This document shows, piece by piece, positions 12,819 to 14,122 of a stretch of DNA of 14,122 nt. The notes below the pieces were generated by a model. The model worked only from the letters and a program-made list of their open reading frames with translations, did no database searches and had not been told where the DNA came from. The stretch comes from JAKALQ01 sp963978265 (GTDB lineage: Bacteria > Actinomycetota > Actinomycetes > S36-B12 > UBA5976): contig CAXBQV010000041.1 of the NCBI GenBank assembly GCA_963978265.1, forward strand, positions 1 to 14,122, in the 5' to 3' direction. The first letter of the stretch is position 1, and each line of letters starts with the position of its first letter. A program made the position numbers and the translations under genes.

Positions 12819-14122
12819 ATGACGCAGAAGCCGCAGAACGAGGCGTTCGACGCCATCGTTGCGCCGCTTGCTGCCGAGCGCGCCTCCGAATGGTCCATGA
12901 ACGGGTTCGGCGACCTGTACGTCTCCGAGCGCGACCGCCTCGTTGAGTTGGCCACCCGCTACACCAAGGACCGCAGCGAAGCCGAAGACATCGTCCAGGA
13001 CGCATTCCTCAAGTGCGCCATGGCTGCTCCGGACCTCGCGAACCGCGACCACGCCGTCGCCTACCTCACGCGTACGGTGGTCAACACCTCGCTCAATGTG
13101 GTGAAGGCTGGCGCTCGCCGCGCCACCCCCGTCGAGGACTTCACCAACGTGGACCTCGACTCCCGCGAGATCGACGCTTGGAACCCGGCCGCAGACGAAG
13201 CCGTGATGGCAGCTGCCGACACCGCGCTCGTCACCGAAGCCCTTTCGCGCCTGACCGATGCCCAGCGCACCGCCCTCCTCATGACCGCCTCCGGCGACTT
13301 CACGACGAAGCAGGTTGCCGACGCACTCGGTGTCTCGGAGCAGCAGGTCTACACGCACGTATCGCGTGCCCGTGCCGCGCTGCGTCGTGCACTCGAATCG
13401 ATTGTCGTCGACGCCGAAACCGGCATGACGGCTGCGGACCAACTGAGCCACGTGGTCACGAAGGCGAAGAAGAATGCGAAGCAGGTCGGTCAGACTGTTG
13501 CTGCGATCTTCCTTGTGATGGCAGTCGGCCTCGGCTTCTGGAACTTCAACTCCGCTCCGACGCTGCAGCAGGTCACGAAGGGTCTCACCGACTCCTCGAT
13601 CAACGCACCGAAGACCGTGACCGTTCCGAAGACCACTGAGAAGAAGGTCAAGGCAGTCGTTGCCGCAACTGCGAAGTCCGCCGGAACGACGAAGCCTGCG
13701 ACCGCAGTGCAGATCGGCGCCCTGCGTTCAGGTGTGCTCAAGGCACCGGCCTCGCTTCCGGGCACTGATGCCAATGGTTTGCCGGTCGGTTTCCAGGTGT
13801 TCGACGGCCTCGGCAACGCTGGCGATGCAACTGTGAGCACCGAATCGAATGAGATCACCATGACCGGTGAAATCGTGACGACATCGGACTTCATCACGGT
13901 CCGCAATGGCGTGAACGTCATGCTGCACCAGACGCTCGTCTGGAAGGCAGGCCAGCTCGGCTACACGGTGAGCCCCATGGTGCGCGTGAACGGCGCCTGG
14001 GTCGATCTCCCGATTGCGGCCCAGGGCAGCGAGCGTCAGACGCTCCCCAACGGTGATGTCGTCATCACCACCCACATGCTCATCGACACCACCACGGCGT
14101 CGATGTCGATCGCCGGTCCGGG
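12819..14122 (+). CDS. Membrane-anchored ECF-like sigma factor with exported C-terminal region (3' end outside the window)
   Basis: The frame is open for 434 codons to the window edge. Residues 34-100 are sigma region 2, with the typical SEAEDIVQDAFLK (53-65) and AYLTRTVVNTSLN (81-93). Residues 143-193 are region 4, with SRLTDAQRTALLMT and the helix-turn-helix TTKQVADALGVSEQQVYTHVSRARAALRRAL spread over 162-192. A basic linker KAKKNAKQ (215-222) precedes a hydrophobic helix (224-241, AAIFLVMAVGLGF). Then comes a Thr/Lys/Ala/Pro-rich spacer (about 245-298) and a region rich in short beta-like strands (about 299 onward). The basic side faces the sigma domains, so the predicted topology is sigma inside and the C-terminus outside. 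No separate anti-sigma domain is recognised. The AAGGAAA ribosome-binding site (12804-12810) supports the ATG. The target promoters and the sensed signal are unknown. Confidence 0.85.
   Translation, partial: MTQKPQNEAFDAIVAPLAAERASEWSMNGFGDLYVSERDRLVELATRYTKDRSEAEDIVQDAFLKCAMAAPDLANRDHAVAYLTRTVVNTSLNVVKAGARRATPVEDFTNVDLDSREIDAWNPAADEAVMAAADTALVTEALSRLTDAQRTALLMTASGDFTTKQVADALGVSEQQVYTHVSRARAALRRALESIVVDAETGMTAADQLSHVVTKAKKNAKQVGQTVAAIFLVMAVGLGFWNFNSAPTLQQVTKGLTDSSINAPKTVTVPKTTEKKVKAVVAATAKSAGTTKPATAVQIGALRSGVLKAPASLPGTDANGLPVGFQVFDGLGNAGDATVSTESNEITMTGEIVTTSDFITVRNGVNVMLHQTLVWKAGQLGYTVSPMVRVNGAWVDLPIAAQGSERQTLPNGDVVITTHMLIDTTTASMSIAGP

Noticed and set aside
12708..13451. Minus-strand open frame opposite the sigma-factor gene
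   Set aside because: It overlaps clear sigma region 2 and region 4 coding sequence on the plus strand and shows no family motif.

Overview
The window is high-GC chromosomal DNA, most likely from an actinobacterium (Actinomycetota). An Acidimicrobiia-like freshwater or soil lineage is my guess, not a demonstrated fact. The grounds are the GC-rich third positions, the gene order glmU-prs-rplY-pth-mfd-SurA-like-mazG, a mycobacterial-type CysQ, and a SAM-IV riboswitch in front of metY-metX, a class known essentially only from actinobacteria. I see no mobile element, CRISPR array, tRNA or rRNA.

Positions 1-7857 are housekeeping genes on the plus strand in short overlapping transcription units. 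The 3' tail of glmU overlaps prs (PRPP synthetase). A short-form ribosomal protein L25 gene follows behind a structured leader and ends at a strong intrinsic terminator. Next come pth (peptidyl-tRNA hydrolase) and cysQ (3'-phosphoadenosine 5'-phosphate phosphatase), which overlap by one base. After a hairpin come mfd (transcription-repair coupling factor), a SurA-N-like lipoprotein and mazG, with a 4-base overlap and then a 3-base gap. This is an old conserved cluster, also recognisable in Bacillus, with cysQ inserted between pth and mfd.

Positions 7869-12406 hold two minus-strand genes for secreted proteins that flank a plus-strand methionine operon. The operon has a SAM-IV riboswitch, metY (O-acetylhomoserine sulfhydrylase) and metX (homoserine O-acetyltransferase), and ends at a perfect 14-bp hairpin that can serve both converging genes. 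The first secreted protein has a matrixin-like layout, but every zinc ligand and the catalytic glutamate of HExxHxxGxxH are replaced, and it ends in a coiled coil. The second resembles the PHI-1/EXORDIUM family and carries an HExxE motif. CysQ, MetX and MetY together give the stretch a mild sulfur-metabolism theme.

Positions 12407-14122 start with a 412-base divergent intergenic region holding two sites of the Crp/GlxR type (GTGA-N6-TCAC). After it comes an incomplete gene for an unusual membrane-anchored ECF-like sigma factor: sigma regions 2 and 4, then one transmembrane helix, then an exported C-terminal region of more than 190 residues that runs off the window. The items most likely to be under-described are this sigma factor, the catalytically dead matrixin-like protein and the paired Crp-like sites.
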